Assembly: GCF_902833645.1 (NCBI RefSeq)
Contig: NZ_CADFGE010000009.1
Span: forward strand, 275,719-339,718
DNA length: 64,000 nt
Direction of reading: 5' to 3'
DNA from: Paraburkholderia fungorum
GTDB lineage: Bacteria; Pseudomonadota; Gammaproteobacteria; Burkholderiales; Burkholderiaceae
Of this stretch, positions 44,227 through 54,110 are shown in pieces. Below the pieces are notes generated by a model. That model saw nothing but the letters and a program-made list of their open reading frames with translations, did not search any database and had not been told where the DNA came from. How positions within the stretch are numbered: the first letter of the stretch is position 1; each line of letters opens with the position of its first letter. The position numbers and the translations under genes were made by a program.

Positions 44227-45663
44227 ATGTCTGAAGAGATCGAGGAACAGGATTCGCCATTCGAGGCCGCGAATCCATCCCGTCGTCGTGTAGACCCCAG
44301 CGATATTCCGGATTCCGTCCAAGCGCCTGAGCGCGAGGCGGTCGAGGACCTGACTCGCGGGAAGCGTAAGAAGGGGAAGACGCTTGGATTTCTCTTGATG
44401 CTGGCTTTGTTGGGCGGTGGCCTTTACTACATGTACGGCATGTCGGATAAGCCTTCCTCCCATCGCCGCAAGAGTCAAGACACCCTCACGCCGTCAGAAA
44501 TGGCCGGTTCCACGGTGGTTAGTGGAGCGAAGGCGGCCGAGGCGCAAGTTGAGCAGCAACGAAGGCAAGCGGCAGCCGCTGCTGCGGCATCTGCAGCAGC
44601 GGCCAAAGGGCTTGATCCTAATGCCGCCGCGGCAGCAGTGATAGGTGCTGGTGGAACGGGTGGGGCTGTTGGCGCGAGTGGGGCGGCAGCTCCATTGTCG
44701 GCCTCGCAAGCTGCGGCCGCTGCTGCAGCCGCAAAGCAAGAAGCTGATGCAAAGGCGGCTAAGGAAGCCGAGATTGCGGCATCGCCTCTACAGGCAAACG
44801 ACGTTCAAATCCTCCGGACCGAGGACGCCGGCCGCTCGTCTGCGCCACAGTCCCCTGCTGATCAGCTTGCGCAAAGCCTCAACGATCAGATGAAGACAAA
44901 CCAAGCCGCCGCCGACCGCCAGATGGATCGAATCATGCAGATGTCGACGTCCTACGGTGGGCAGGGAGGCAGCGGTGGCGCGAACCCGATTGCGTCGGCA
45001 AGCAGAGCGGCCCAGCAGGACCAGTGGCTGGCATCGCAAAGGAACGACGACAGCGCACCTACCCAGATGCACGCAGCACCGGCAATGCCAGTCGTGAGTG
45101 AGGGCACACCTGTGCGCTCCGTGTTACTCACGGGACTCGATACAGACAATCCTGGTCGTGTGAAGGCGATGGTAACGAGCGACATCTACGACACAGTCAC
45201 CGGCCGTAGCTTGATGATTCCCAAGGGCTCGATCCTAACGGGTGACGCGAGTCATGACGTCAAGGTTGGCCAGGACCGCGTTCTGATCGCGATGACGCGC
45301 CTCATTCGGCCGGACGGTTCATGGATCGACCTGTCTGGTACGACGGGCGACGAAATGGATGGCACGAGTGGTCTCGAGGGCGATGTCAATAACCACTTCT
45401 GGAAGATCTTCGGCAGCGCTCTCGTGGTTGGTGCCGCGACGCTTCTGCTCGACAAGTCTCAAACGACAGTGACGCTAGGACAAGGGTTAGGCACGACCCA
45501 GATGGGCGGGACGATCTTCGCTCAAACGCTGCAGCAAGTGGTGTCCGATCTCTTGTCGAGGAACCAGAACATCCCGCCGACGATTACGCGTTCCGGCGGC
45601 ACGCAGTTCATTTTCCTGGTCCGTCACGACCTGGCACTTACGCCGTACTACAGGAGCGAATGA
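44227..45663 (+). CDS. virB10: VirB10/TrbI-like core protein
   Basis: 478 residues. A cytosolic N-terminus is followed by one membrane span at about 52-71 and a very Ala/Gln-rich periplasmic linker (about 95-225). The C-terminal VirB10 domain includes the antenna-type region (GSALVVGAATLLLDKSQTTV) and ends GTQFIFLVRHDLALTPYYRS. It spans both membranes and gates the channel. The stop overlaps the next start by four bases. Confidence 0.93.
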   Translation: MSEEIEEQDSPFEAANPSRRRVDPSDIPDSVQAPEREAVEDLTRGKRKKGKTLGFLLMLALLGGGLYYMYGMSDKPSSHRRKSQDTLTPSEMAGSTVVSGAKAAEAQVEQQRRQAAAAAAASAAAAKGLDPNAAAAAVIGAGGTGGAVGASGAAAPLSASQAAAAAAAAKQEADAKAAKEAEIAASPLQANDVQILRTEDAGRSSAPQSPADQLAQSLNDQMKTNQAAADRQMDRIMQMSTSYGGQGGSGGANPIASASRAAQQDQWLASQRNDDSAPTQMHAAPAMPVVSEGTPVRSVLLTGLDTDNPGRVKAMVTSDIYDTVTGRSLMIPKGSILTGDASHDVKVGQDRVLIAMTRLIRPDGSWIDLSGTTGDEMDGTSGLEGDVNNHFWKIFGSALVVGAATLLLDKSQTTVTLGQGLGTTQMGGTIFAQTLQQVVSDLLSRNQNIPPTITRSGGTQFIFLVRHDLALTPYYRSE

Positions 45664-46805
45664 CGATGAGACTGAATATCGGAAGCGGCACTGCGCTTCG
45701 CGGCCTACGCTTTCTTCTCGTATCCAGCCTCGCGATAGGCCTGCATGCCGCGCATGCGGCTGCGGGACTCGATTTCGGCTACAGGATCGATGGTCCGGCA
45801 AATCTCCGCCCGACGCTTGTGTTCAATGATGGCGAGGATACCTACATCCAGCCGTCCGGGAATGCTCGTGCTTCGGTGACGGGCGCCTACTCGGATGGTC
45901 CGTATCTGCGGTTGTCCGGTATCCCGGATTCGTTCACCGTGCACGTTGGTTCGTTGACGCTGCATGTCCAGCACGCCGGTCTGCCGTCCGGTCCGACGTC
46001 GGTACCAGCAGGTACGGTCCCGACCAACTACGCGGACGCGACGCTGGCCCAGCGCGCAATGCAGCGGGGACACGGGCAGGTCGATGCGATGTTGTCGGGG
46101 GCGGGCGCTGCCAGCGGGGCAAGCGCGCCCTCCACGGGTGCGGTTATCCAGTCTTCTGCTAAGACGGTCACGAGCGGCAACCAGCCGCCGATCATCGGCG
46201 GCCCCATCGCATCCTCGACGGTCTCTGCTACAGCTATTCCAGCTACGGCGTCATCTGCCGGCACGGCTACTGCGGCTGCCCCGGTGAAAAGAGACCCGCC
46301 GGACATCTCGTACCTCGCGAAGGATTTCGGCGCTGACGGTATCCGCGACGGCTTTGGCGGCTCTATTCAGATCCATTTCCGCGTACAGCCTAGTGCAGAC
46401 GTGCAGTTCGCATCAGCCGACGGCAAGCATCTCGACTCGTCGTTTGACGCAAGCACGAATGTAATGACGATTAGTCAGGCCCAGAAGTTTGTCGTTCGCG
46501 ATGGCCACTCGAGCGTTGTCGTCACGCGCGACATGGCGGACACCTTCCACTACCAAATCGACAACGCAGCGGGCCTTGACCGCGTCTTCTCGGAATCGGG
46601 GGCGACGTACTTCGAAGTGGCTGAAGGCACGAAGAAAGTAATCGTGCGAGCTGACGGCAAGGTACTGCCTGGCCAGCAGAAGGGCCGCTTTTACCGAGTC
46701 TCTGGGACGGGTGACACGTTCGTCGTTGACGCAGACGGATTCGACGTCACCGTTACGCGCACCCGTGCCGTCCGGTACACCGACCGCGAGGGCAGCGCAT
46801 CGTGA
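45660..46805 (+). CDS. Secreted protein with two VirB9-C-terminal-like domains
   Basis: 381 residues with a signal peptide (LLVSSLAIGLHAAHA). Residues about 38-105 (DFGYRIDGPANLRPTLVFND; GEDTYIQ; TVHVGSLTLHVQ) follow the VirB9 C-terminal beta pattern seen in the genuine VirB9 two genes upstream. A Pro/Ala/Ser linker leads to a second similar region at about 290-375 (DRVFSESGATYFEVAEGTKK; GRFYRVSGTGDTFVVDADGF). It lies exactly at the junction of virB10 and the pilus genes, translationally coupled to virB10. A bridging role between channel and type IVb pilus is inference. It could be a duplicated VirB9. Confidence 0.65.
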   Translation: MTMRLNIGSGTALRGLRFLLVSSLAIGLHAAHAAAGLDFGYRIDGPANLRPTLVFNDGEDTYIQPSGNARASVTGAYSDGPYLRLSGIPDSFTVHVGSLTLHVQHAGLPSGPTSVPAGTVPTNYADATLAQRAMQRGHGQVDAMLSGAGAASGASAPSTGAVIQSSAKTVTSGNQPPIIGGPIASSTVSATAIPATASSAGTATAAAPVKRDPPDISYLAKDFGADGIRDGFGGSIQIHFRVQPSADVQFASADGKHLDSSFDASTNVMTISQAQKFVVRDGHSSVVVTRDMADTFHYQIDNAAGLDRVFSESGATYFEVAEGTKKVIVRADGKVLPGQQKGRFYRVSGTGDTFVVDADGFDVTVTRTRAVRYTDREGSAS

Positions 46806-46864
46806 CTACCCAAACCAAAATCAATTGGCAGTCCGTCAAGCGGGTTGGCCCTCAGGAGTCTTTT

Positions 46865-47359
46865 ATGCGTATCCGTGTTGCGGCAATGGCAATGGCCACA
46901 CTCGTGGTTACAGGGGTCTCGTCGGTTTCGTGGGCGGGGGACGACTCGGCGGCGCTGGTCAGCGATGGCTGGCAGCAGCTCAAGGGTAGCGATACGCCCC
47001 TCACGGCGGCGGCGGCTGCCTCGGCGTCCCCCGCCAGTGCAGTGACGGCAGCGCCGGGCAAGCCGGCCGAGCCGACGCAGCCGGCGCCGAAGCCTACGCC
47101 TGTCTGGACCATTCGGGCCGGTTATCCGATCGGCCAGGAACTGAAGCACTGGGGAACGCCGATCGGCTGGAACGTGGTGTGGCAGATGCCGCGCGATGTG
47201 GTTGCAGCATCGACGGCGAGCTTCACCGGCGATTTTCCGACCGCAGTCACGGAAGTCGTGAAAACGCTGGCTGACAACGGCGCTCTGATCCATGCCCAGA
47301 TCTATGACGGCAACCGCACGGTTGTTATCGAAGGTCCGGGCGTCACCCCTCAGCAGTAA
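46865..47359 (+). CDS. pilL: PilL-like (TcpQ-domain) pilus protein
   Basis: 164 residues with a signal peptide (MRIRVAAMAMATLVVTGVSS, ending SWA). The C-terminal part (WTIRAGYPIGQELKHWGTPI; WQMPRDVVAASTASFTGDF; AVTEVVKTLADNGALIH) is the TcpQ domain. R64 PilL is longer (about 355 residues), so this is a compact form. TcpQ proteins help place the secretin in the outer membrane. AGGAG precedes the ATG at 46865. First gene of the type IVb pilus set, 21 bases before pilN. Confidence 0.8.
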   Translation: MRIRVAAMAMATLVVTGVSSVSWAGDDSAALVSDGWQQLKGSDTPLTAAAAASASPASAVTAAPGKPAEPTQPAPKPTPVWTIRAGYPIGQELKHWGTPIGWNVVWQMPRDVVAASTASFTGDFPTAVTEVVKTLADNGALIHAQIYDGNRTVVIEGPGVTPQQ

Positions 47360-47380
47360 TTCGTGAATAAGGATACGCAC

Positions 47381-49066
47381 ATGAAAAAAATGAGCGATTC
47401 GCTGCCCAAGGCCGTACGCGTCCTTTTGGGCGTCGCGGCCCTGGCGGCCGTTCTGGGCGGTTGTGCGCAGCTGAAGGATGCGAACAACGCCGTTAAGGCC
47501 GCGACGGACAAGGTCCTGGAAGAGCAGGCGAAAGCGTCGGTACAACAGCCGGTCGTGCAGCGCACGTCTGGCTCATGGCTACTGGGCGACACGGTGCAGG
47601 TGGACCCGGAGACGTCGCCGATTCTGAAGCGTCAGATCGGGTGGGCGCCTCCGCAGAAAGTCACTTTGGCCGAACTTGCCGCGTATGTCACGAAGCAGGT
47701 CGGCTTGCCGGTTGATATCTCGGAAGTGCAGCGGGTGGGCGGTGCCAGTGTCGCAGACATGCTCAATGTGAGCACGGGGACGACTAGCACATCTCAGCTG
47801 CCATTGCCGGCCGGAATGATGAGTGCCGCGGGCGTAGCTTCGACCAAAGGGGGGAGTAGCCAGTCGTCCGGCTCACTTCCACTGATGCAGTTGTCTTATC
47901 AGGGAGACGTGAAAGGTCTGCTGGACTTTGCGGCTAACGAAGAAGGTCTTTGGTGGAAGATGGACGATGGCGCGGTTGAGTTTTACCGCACTATCACGAA
48001 GACCTTCTACATCCCTGCGATCAATCGACACTCATCTGGCACGAACTCGATCGTTGCGCAGTCGGGGCCAGGGAGCCTGAGTAGCAGCGTATCTGGGACC
48101 GCTGGCGGCGGTAGTTCGAACGCCCAGACGACAGGGAGTTCGAACGTACAAGACTCCTACGACATTGACGTATGGAAGACGATCGCAAACACAGCGAAGA
48201 CCGTCGCTGGCGAGAGCGGGGGCGGAGCCGCGGCGATAGCCATTGAATCCTCGCTTGGCAGCATTACAGTCACGGGCTCGCCGACTCAAGTCAAAAATGT
48301 AGAACAGTGGGCAAGGGGACTCGCAGATAAGTTGAGCCAGCAGGTGATGGTCACCGTCTCGGTGTACTCAGTGGATCTGTCGAATGAAGACAATTACTCG
48401 TGGAGCCCGTCTCTTCTTTATCAGAAGCTCTCGAGCGTCTACGGACTCAGCTTGACCCCTGCTGGTGTTCCGGCAATTACGAGCGCGCTTTCACCAATGG
48501 TCCTTTCAGGTTCGGCCACCGGCGCCAACTCAAGCCTCAACGGTTCGAAGCTTGCGATCAGCGCGCTGTCAACGCTGGGGCGCGTATCGGAAACGATGAA
48601 CCAGTCGGTCGTAACGCTGAATGGTCAACCGGCCCCGATGCAAATCGCGAATGAAGTTACGTACTTGGCCTCGAGCGGGTCAACTGTCGCGGCAAATGTG
48701 GGCACCACGTCGACGCTGACCCCTGGCGTTGTCACGACCGGGTTTACTGCAATGTTCCTTCCGCAGATCGTGAACGGAAGGGTACTTCTCTCGATGGACA
48801 TGACGAACTCCGTCCTGAACAGCATTAATACGGCTACAAGCGGCGGATCGAGTATTCAAACTCCTAACGTGTCGAGTACGACGTTCCAGCAGAGCGTTTC
48901 CCTTACACCAGGCCAAGCGCTGATGCTCGCCGGTGTGCAGCAGGACAATTCAGCGGTGAACAACAGCGGCGTGGGTTCACCGTACAACGTGTTGCTGGGC
49001 GGTGGTGTAGACGGGACGCGAGACAAGAAGCTGATCGCAATCGTGATCACGGCGCACGTTCTGTAA
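47381..49066 (+). CDS. pilN: PilN-type lipoprotein secretin
   Basis: 561 residues, matching R64 PilN (about 560). The signal ends in the lipobox LGGC (about 24-27), and the mature lipoprotein has an N-domain (SPILKRQIGWAPPQKVTLAEL) and a C-terminal secretin domain (QSVVTLNGQPAPMQIANEVTYLAS; FLPQIVNGRVLLSMDM; PGQALMLAGVQQDN). It forms the outer-membrane pore for the pilus. AAGGA lies before the ATG at 47381; an upstream GTG at 47363 has no site. Confidence 0.9.
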   Translation: MKKMSDSLPKAVRVLLGVAALAAVLGGCAQLKDANNAVKAATDKVLEEQAKASVQQPVVQRTSGSWLLGDTVQVDPETSPILKRQIGWAPPQKVTLAELAAYVTKQVGLPVDISEVQRVGGASVADMLNVSTGTTSTSQLPLPAGMMSAAGVASTKGGSSQSSGSLPLMQLSYQGDVKGLLDFAANEEGLWWKMDDGAVEFYRTITKTFYIPAINRHSSGTNSIVAQSGPGSLSSSVSGTAGGGSSNAQTTGSSNVQDSYDIDVWKTIANTAKTVAGESGGGAAAIAIESSLGSITVTGSPTQVKNVEQWARGLADKLSQQVMVTVSVYSVDLSNEDNYSWSPSLLYQKLSSVYGLSLTPAGVPAITSALSPMVLSGSATGANSSLNGSKLAISALSTLGRVSETMNQSVVTLNGQPAPMQIANEVTYLASSGSTVAANVGTTSTLTPGVVTTGFTAMFLPQIVNGRVLLSMDMTNSVLNSINTATSGGSSIQTPNVSSTTFQQSVSLTPGQALMLAGVQQDNSAVNNSGVGSPYNVLLGGGVDGTRDKKLIAIVITAHVL

Positions 49067-49079
49067 GGAGAGCATTGAA

Positions 49080-49898
49080 ATGGACACTCGCTATAGGACC
49101 TGGTGCGTGACGTTGGGGTCTCGCGCAATCTGTACGGCAGCAATGTTGGCGCTGACTTGTACTGCTTCGTTAGCGGTACCGGAGATTTCCGCCGATTGGG
49201 ACGTTGGCACGCCGCAGCCCGCGGCAGCGCCGGGTGCATCAGGTGTCTCGGTGGTTGCGTCAGCAGCCGCAGTGGTACAGACGGGAGAGTCGCGCGTTGC
49301 ACTCACGCAGGATGTAACCCCCGCGGTGCACAAAGACGGCCAAAACCGTTTGGGTGCACAGGGTTCGAGCCCACCGTCGAAAGACAGAGGTGAAGACTAC
49401 CAAATGCCGACGTGGAGTTCCTACTACGGTTCTGTGGACGCCATCAGGGCAGACACGCAGAAGGCGCAGGCCGAACTGGACAACCTGAAAGCCCACCACG
49501 CCCTCGATCAGGCGCGCAGCGGCGTATTCGATCAGAACACGTCCGGATCGACATCGCCGATGGGATCGTCGCTGCTGCCGATGGGGATGCCAAGCGCGAA
49601 TTCAGCTTCGGCCGTCGTATCGTCCGCGCACAGCCCGCTGGTACGGGAAGTCAGCATGGTCGACGGTCGTTGGACGGCCACCATTCTAATGTCGACTGGA
49701 GCCCGGCTCACGGTGCACCAAGGCGAAACGGTTAGCGGGCTAGGCAAAGTCGAGAGCATCGGGCTTAACAACGTGCAGATCTCGACGGGCGGAAAAACCT
49801 CATCGCTAGAATTCGCGGGCGACAGCATCGCTGAAACGGCACCTACAACCCCGGGACCACATGGAGTTACGGCTCCCGTGCCCTTCGGTATGCACTGA
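49080..49898 (+). CDS. pilP: PilP-like pilus assembly protein
   Basis: 272 residues with an N-terminal signal segment (AICTAAMLALTCTASLAVP). A Ser/Ala-rich middle and a coiled stretch (DAIRADTQKAQAELDNLKAH) precede a C-terminal PilP/GspC-like beta domain (VREVSMVDGRWTATILM; LTVHQGETVSGLGKVESIGL). R64 PilP is shorter (about 150 residues). It links the inner-membrane platform with the secretin. It starts 13 bases after pilN. Confidence 0.75.
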   Translation: MDTRYRTWCVTLGSRAICTAAMLALTCTASLAVPEISADWDVGTPQPAAAPGASGVSVVASAAAVVQTGESRVALTQDVTPAVHKDGQNRLGAQGSSPPSKDRGEDYQMPTWSSYYGSVDAIRADTQKAQAELDNLKAHHALDQARSGVFDQNTSGSTSPMGSSLLPMGMPSANSASAVVSSAHSPLVREVSMVDGRWTATILMSTGARLTVHQGETVSGLGKVESIGLNNVQISTGGKTSSLEFAGDSIAETAPTTPGPHGVTAPVPFGMH

Positions 49899-49923
49899 TC
49901 CGGTCAATAGCCGACTCCACACC

Positions 49924-51231
49924 ATGTACGAAACCCTCACTGCCGACGAGCGACAGCTTAGCAACCACGCTCCGAATCCATCCCGGACTTTTAGGTCCGA
50001 GATCATCCCCATCTTGGGTAAGAAATGGCTGCTCGGAATGCGCTGGCGGTCCTTCGAGTCGGTTCCTGATCGAGCGGATATCGAATCAGATGCGGAGGTC
50101 ATGAGCGCCGATTGGATCGCACGTCGCGTAGGCGAAGAAGCGATTCAGGTCGGTTATTGCTCCGCATTCGGTACCGGCTGGCCGCGGGGGATCTATAGCC
50201 TAGCAGCATTGCTGGCTGATTCGCACAAGGTGCCTTGGGCCGGTGCGTTCGACTTGGGTAACGGCCTGTACTGGTATATCTCGGTCCGAGATAACTACCA
50301 GATGATGCCGGACGGCGACGTCGTCGGAACCTTTGAGGACGTCCAGACGGTTCGTACTGAACATGCCTCACTAGAGGATTTCACTCACGTTGAAGGCACA
50401 TTAGAGCAACTCGAGGAGTTGATCCAACGAGCCAAGGCCAAGAAGACGCCGCTGGAGTCGCTAACTGCGTCACGACTTTCGCTGCCGGTGACGATCGCCA
50501 TCGCAACGGCAGTCGCGCTGGCGATAGGTAGTTACTTTGGCTATAGCTATTTCCAGAAGGATCAGGAGCAGAAGCGGCAAATCTTAATGCGGCAAGAGAT
50601 CATGAAAAATGCGATTGCAGCCCAGCAAGCAGCCGCTCCAGATCTGGAAAAGCTCTTGCGATCAAAGCCTGATTGGGACGTCTGGTTGACTGCTTGTCGC
50701 CGCGCTGCATATTCGCAGCCACTGTGGGCAAGAGGTTGGCAGTTGAAAGGCTTGGACTGCTCGGCAGGGAGTCTGAAGACCACGTGGAAGCGTGGCCCTG
50801 AGGCGACGATCGCGTACATGCCGCCCGGTGCGGTGGCGTCCGATGACGGCGATAGCGCTACTGTGCGTACCGCGCTGCCGTTGCCATCCGGAGTTGAAGG
50901 AAGCGATGACGCCTCGTCGCTCCGAGATGCCGAATCGCGCTTGATTATTTGGGCCCAACAACATGCGATTCGGGTCAACTTGGCAGCAACGGCGCCGTCA
51001 CCTCAACCGAAAACAAAAGTGGGGAAAGGCGAAGCCGCACTCGGTCTGCAGCCGCCGGCGCCGATTCCGCAAGCGACCGTCTCCTTTAGCGTGCCAGTTG
51101 CGCCTTTCGCTCTGAATTTCGAGAGTGTCCCGGGCTTCCGTTTTACTGAGGTAAGCGTCGAGGACGTGGCGGGTAGTGAGTCATCGAACCAGTGGAAAAT
51201 TACCGGGGTGGTGTATGGACGACCGAACTAA
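49924..51231 (+). CDS. pilO: PilO-like pilin accessory protein
   Basis: 435 residues, close to R64 PilO (about 430). A cytosolic N-terminal domain (LGMRWRSFESVPDRADIESD; YCSAFGTGWPRGIYSLAALL) is followed by one membrane span near 200-222 (VTIAIATAVALAIGSYFGY) and a periplasmic domain ending KITGVVYGRPN. It belongs to the inner-membrane alignment complex of the pilus. The ATG at 49924 is used because it lies after the pilP stop; no strong ribosome site is visible, and an earlier in-frame ATG at 49861 would overlap pilP. Confidence 0.78.
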   Translation: MYETLTADERQLSNHAPNPSRTFRSEIIPILGKKWLLGMRWRSFESVPDRADIESDAEVMSADWIARRVGEEAIQVGYCSAFGTGWPRGIYSLAALLADSHKVPWAGAFDLGNGLYWYISVRDNYQMMPDGDVVGTFEDVQTVRTEHASLEDFTHVEGTLEQLEELIQRAKAKKTPLESLTASRLSLPVTIAIATAVALAIGSYFGYSYFQKDQEQKRQILMRQEIMKNAIAAQQAAAPDLEKLLRSKPDWDVWLTACRRAAYSQPLWARGWQLKGLDCSAGSLKTTWKRGPEATIAYMPPGAVASDDGDSATVRTALPLPSGVEGSDDASSLRDAESRLIIWAQQHAIRVNLAATAPSPQPKTKVGKGEAALGLQPPAPIPQATVSFSVPVAPFALNFESVPGFRFTEVSVEDVAGSESSNQWKITGVVYGRPN

Positions 51232-52876
51232 AACTGGGCCGATGCGAGGGAAGCTTATTGCACCTCCCGAGAATCTCGAGCGGGAGATGGCTTTTTCCCA
51301 TACGGACCTCAAAGTGTGGGTGCCGAGGCATATCGCGGCGCAGCCGCTCTACCGCTCTTGGCTCGAGCGCAATGAGTTCAACGGCTACCGGATCAAACAG
51401 GAGATAGTCGAACTTGCGGAAGTCATCCGTCTGCGGGACGCGCAAGGTCTTCGCTTTGTGAAGCGGGAGTCTGTCGAACAAGGTACGGGTAACCGCGACG
51501 AGGCGATCGAGCTCATCGAGACGGCGGCGTACTACCGGGCCTCGGACATTCACTTTCTTTTGCGTGGTCAGCACGCGATCGTGCAACTCACCGTGGACAA
51601 CGACCTCCGCCATTTCCGTGAGTACCCTCAGGAAAAGGCTCTTGTGCTGCTGCGGGCTATTTGGCAAGGACTTGTAACGACGGGCGATTCGTCATGGAAG
51701 GACCTCGAGCGCCAGAACGCGCAAGTGACCGGCGACAAACTGAGCCCTGACGCAGGCATTACGTCCATCCGTATTGCCCGCGGGCCGTCTTTTCCCGTTG
51801 CCCAAGGCGGACAGTTCATGGTGTTGCGGCTGCAGTATTCGAACACAGTAAAGACCGATCGCCGCCGCGATCTGCCACCATTGAAATTTCCGACCGCACC
51901 GGCGGGCGAGTTTCTGCTGCCGAAGATGGGCTTCACGAAGCAGAACCTCGAGAAGCTCAAGCATGTCATGAGCATGCCAGACGGAATCCTCATCATCACT
52001 GGCCCGACGGGAGCGGGCAAGTCAACAACGGACTATCAGTTGCGCCAGGAGGAGGCGCGAGTCCGCCCGTACCTGAAGCAAATCATGATTGCGGACCCCA
52101 TCGAATTTCCGGAGGAGTGGTCGACGCAACTGCCCGTTACGAATGCGTTGGACAAGACTGCCACTGCCGAGCAGTTCGCGGAGGCTATGGCGGCCGCTCT
52201 GCGTATGGCACCGAGGATCATCTCGCCGGGCGAGATTCGTGGGGCGGAAGTCGCGCTAATGGCGTTCGAGGCGGCTACCACGGGTCACAAGGTCACCACT
52301 ACCCTGCACGTTTCGGACGCCTTCCTGTGGCCCGATCGTCTCGAACTCATGGATATCTTGAAGCTGAAGCGGGAAATGTTTTGCGATCCGAAGATTGTGC
52401 GCGGTGTCGTTTCGCAGCGGCTGTTGAGCCCGCTTTGCCCGCACTGCCGATTGAGCGCCGCGGACGCGCCAGGTCGGCTGAGCGAGACGTTACTGTCCGC
52501 GCTCAGAACTTGGTCGAAGGATGGCGACATCAGCAGCGTTTATGTGCGCGGGGAAGGTTGTGAGCACTGCAACCAGAACGGAACGGGCCAGCGTTTCGGG
52601 ATCATGGAAGTGGTAGTGACTGACGCTCGGCTCATGGCGGATTTTATCCACAAGGGGACAGCGATCGCTCGCCGAAACTACCATCGGCGCCCGGACGCGG
52701 ACCCTCCGCTTCTGCAAGCGGCGATTGAGCACGTCTTGTCTGGTCGAGTTGACCCAAACCACGTTCAAGAGATGGTGGACGTTATTGTGCCCAAGCATCA
52801 ATTCCATGATGTAGTCGACGACATTCATGCGATACCGCGTGAGCATGATCGGTTACTGGAGGTCGTTAATGCTTAA
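51215..52876 (+). CDS. pilQ: PilQ-type assembly ATPase (GspE/PilB family)
   Basis: 553 residues. Walker A TGPTGAGKST (about 262-271), an Asp box (IMIADPIEFPEEW), Walker B-like PRIISPGEIRG and a His box (ATTGHKVTTTLH) are present. The four-Cys zinc site (CPHC near 408 and CEHC near 448) is typical of assembly ATPases. It powers pilus extension. The ATG at 51215 lies inside the end of pilO (17-base overlap). The 3' end overlaps pilR by eight bases. Confidence 0.92.
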   Translation: MDDRTKTGPMRGKLIAPPENLEREMAFSHTDLKVWVPRHIAAQPLYRSWLERNEFNGYRIKQEIVELAEVIRLRDAQGLRFVKRESVEQGTGNRDEAIELIETAAYYRASDIHFLLRGQHAIVQLTVDNDLRHFREYPQEKALVLLRAIWQGLVTTGDSSWKDLERQNAQVTGDKLSPDAGITSIRIARGPSFPVAQGGQFMVLRLQYSNTVKTDRRRDLPPLKFPTAPAGEFLLPKMGFTKQNLEKLKHVMSMPDGILIITGPTGAGKSTTDYQLRQEEARVRPYLKQIMIADPIEFPEEWSTQLPVTNALDKTATAEQFAEAMAAALRMAPRIISPGEIRGAEVALMAFEAATTGHKVTTTLHVSDAFLWPDRLELMDILKLKREMFCDPKIVRGVVSQRLLSPLCPHCRLSAADAPGRLSETLLSALRTWSKDGDISSVYVRGEGCEHCNQNGTGQRFGIMEVVVTDARLMADFIHKGTAIARRNYHRRPDADPPLLQAAIEHVLSGRVDPNHVQEMVDVIVPKHQFHDVVDDIHAIPREHDRLLEVVNA

Positions 52877-54059
52877 TGCCCGGATCGTGAAAGAGGCGCT
52901 GGTCGTCCTTGGACTGCGCAAGGGCGCCCCGAAAGATTCGGCCACGTTGCTGAAACATAAGCGAACTGGTTGGTGGGGGAAGCTCTCGGACGCTGCTGAC
53001 CGCAAGGCGTTTAACTGGAAGACCCGAGAGGCCCTCTACATACACCTTTCGACGCAAGTGGAGAATGGCGTACCGGTTGAGGTTGCACTCGATGGTTTTG
53101 CAGAAATCATGCGCAAGCGGAATCGGAGGAGCAGCCACGCGCTCGTGGAGAATGTCTCCCGCCGGATGCGAGAGGGACTTACGCTCAGTCGGGCGATCGC
53201 TATCGCGGTGCCGAAGTCGGAAATGGGCATGATTGCCGCCGGCGAAGCATCCGGGAAGCTTGGGTTGTCTCTTGATCTCCTCGTTGAGTCGCACGATCGA
53301 GTCGAAGCGGTTGTCCGGGCATATCGTGGAGCTGCGATCCGACCGATCGCCTATCTTGCGATGATGTATGGCGTCATGTGGGCGGTGGGCGCTTATGTGA
53401 TGCCGACAATCGTACAGGGATTGCCCGAAAGCAAGGTTCAGGGCGCTGGCATTGCAATGTACATCGTCGCGGATTTCACGCAGTCGTGGCTGTCCGTTCT
53501 TCCGATAATCGTCGCGTGTGTTGTTGGCTACGCCGTTCGGTGGTCACTGCCTCGATGGGTTGGCCCGAAAAGAATCTCAGCCGAAAGATACTTCCCATAT
53601 TCTTTTTATCGGGACATCGAAGGATTCAAGTGGTTGTCGGCATTTTCCGGCCTGCTCGAGGCAGGGGTTCCGGACGTGCACGCTCTCTCCCGGCAAATGG
53701 AGACATCTACACCTTGGATGCGGGAGCGTCTCAAGCACATTCGGTTTCGGATGATGGAAGGGGGTATGAATCTGGCGCAGGCGCTTGAGGCTTCCGGAAA
53801 CAAAGGGAAGCTTCCGCCTTTCGAATTTCCCAACCCGGAAATCATCGACAGGATCCGTTCCATCGCTGCGTTCAAAGACTTTCATGAAAAGGTCGGGCGG
53901 CTAACGGTGAGATGGTCGAGGGAGATCGAACGAAACGCCACGACAAATGCTAAGAAATTCGGCTTTTATGCCGAGATGACGATGTACGCGCTGATGGGTT
54001 TCCTGATGTTCTCAATCAACGGTGTAACGACTCAACTCGGGACCTTCAATGGTGGGTGA
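52869..54059 (+). CDS. pilR: PilR-type inner-membrane platform protein (GspF/PilC family)
   Basis: 396 residues. Two T2SSF domains (VENGVPVEVALDGFAEIM; MIAAGEASGKLGLSLDLLVE; second copy LLEAGVPDVHALSRQME) and three membrane spans (IRPIAYLAMMYGVMWAVGAY; SVLPIIVACVVGYAVRW; MTMYALMGFLMFSING) are seen. It forms the rotor on which the ATPase acts. The ATG at 52869 overlaps the pilQ stop (ATGCTTAA) and has GGAGG at good spacing; an upstream extension to 52827 is unlikely. Confidence 0.9.
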   Translation: MLNARIVKEALVVLGLRKGAPKDSATLLKHKRTGWWGKLSDAADRKAFNWKTREALYIHLSTQVENGVPVEVALDGFAEIMRKRNRRSSHALVENVSRRMREGLTLSRAIAIAVPKSEMGMIAAGEASGKLGLSLDLLVESHDRVEAVVRAYRGAAIRPIAYLAMMYGVMWAVGAYVMPTIVQGLPESKVQGAGIAMYIVADFTQSWLSVLPIIVACVVGYAVRWSLPRWVGPKRISAERYFPYSFYRDIEGFKWLSAFSGLLEAGVPDVHALSRQMETSTPWMRERLKHIRFRMMEGGMNLAQALEASGNKGKLPPFEFPNPEIIDRIRSIAAFKDFHEKVGRLTVRWSREIERNATTNAKKFGFYAEMTMYALMGFLMFSINGVTTQLGTFNGG

Positions 54060-54110
54060 TGCCACCGTTACGACCGGCGTTTTGTTGACTTATGAAGAGA
54101 GGGGTGTGCG

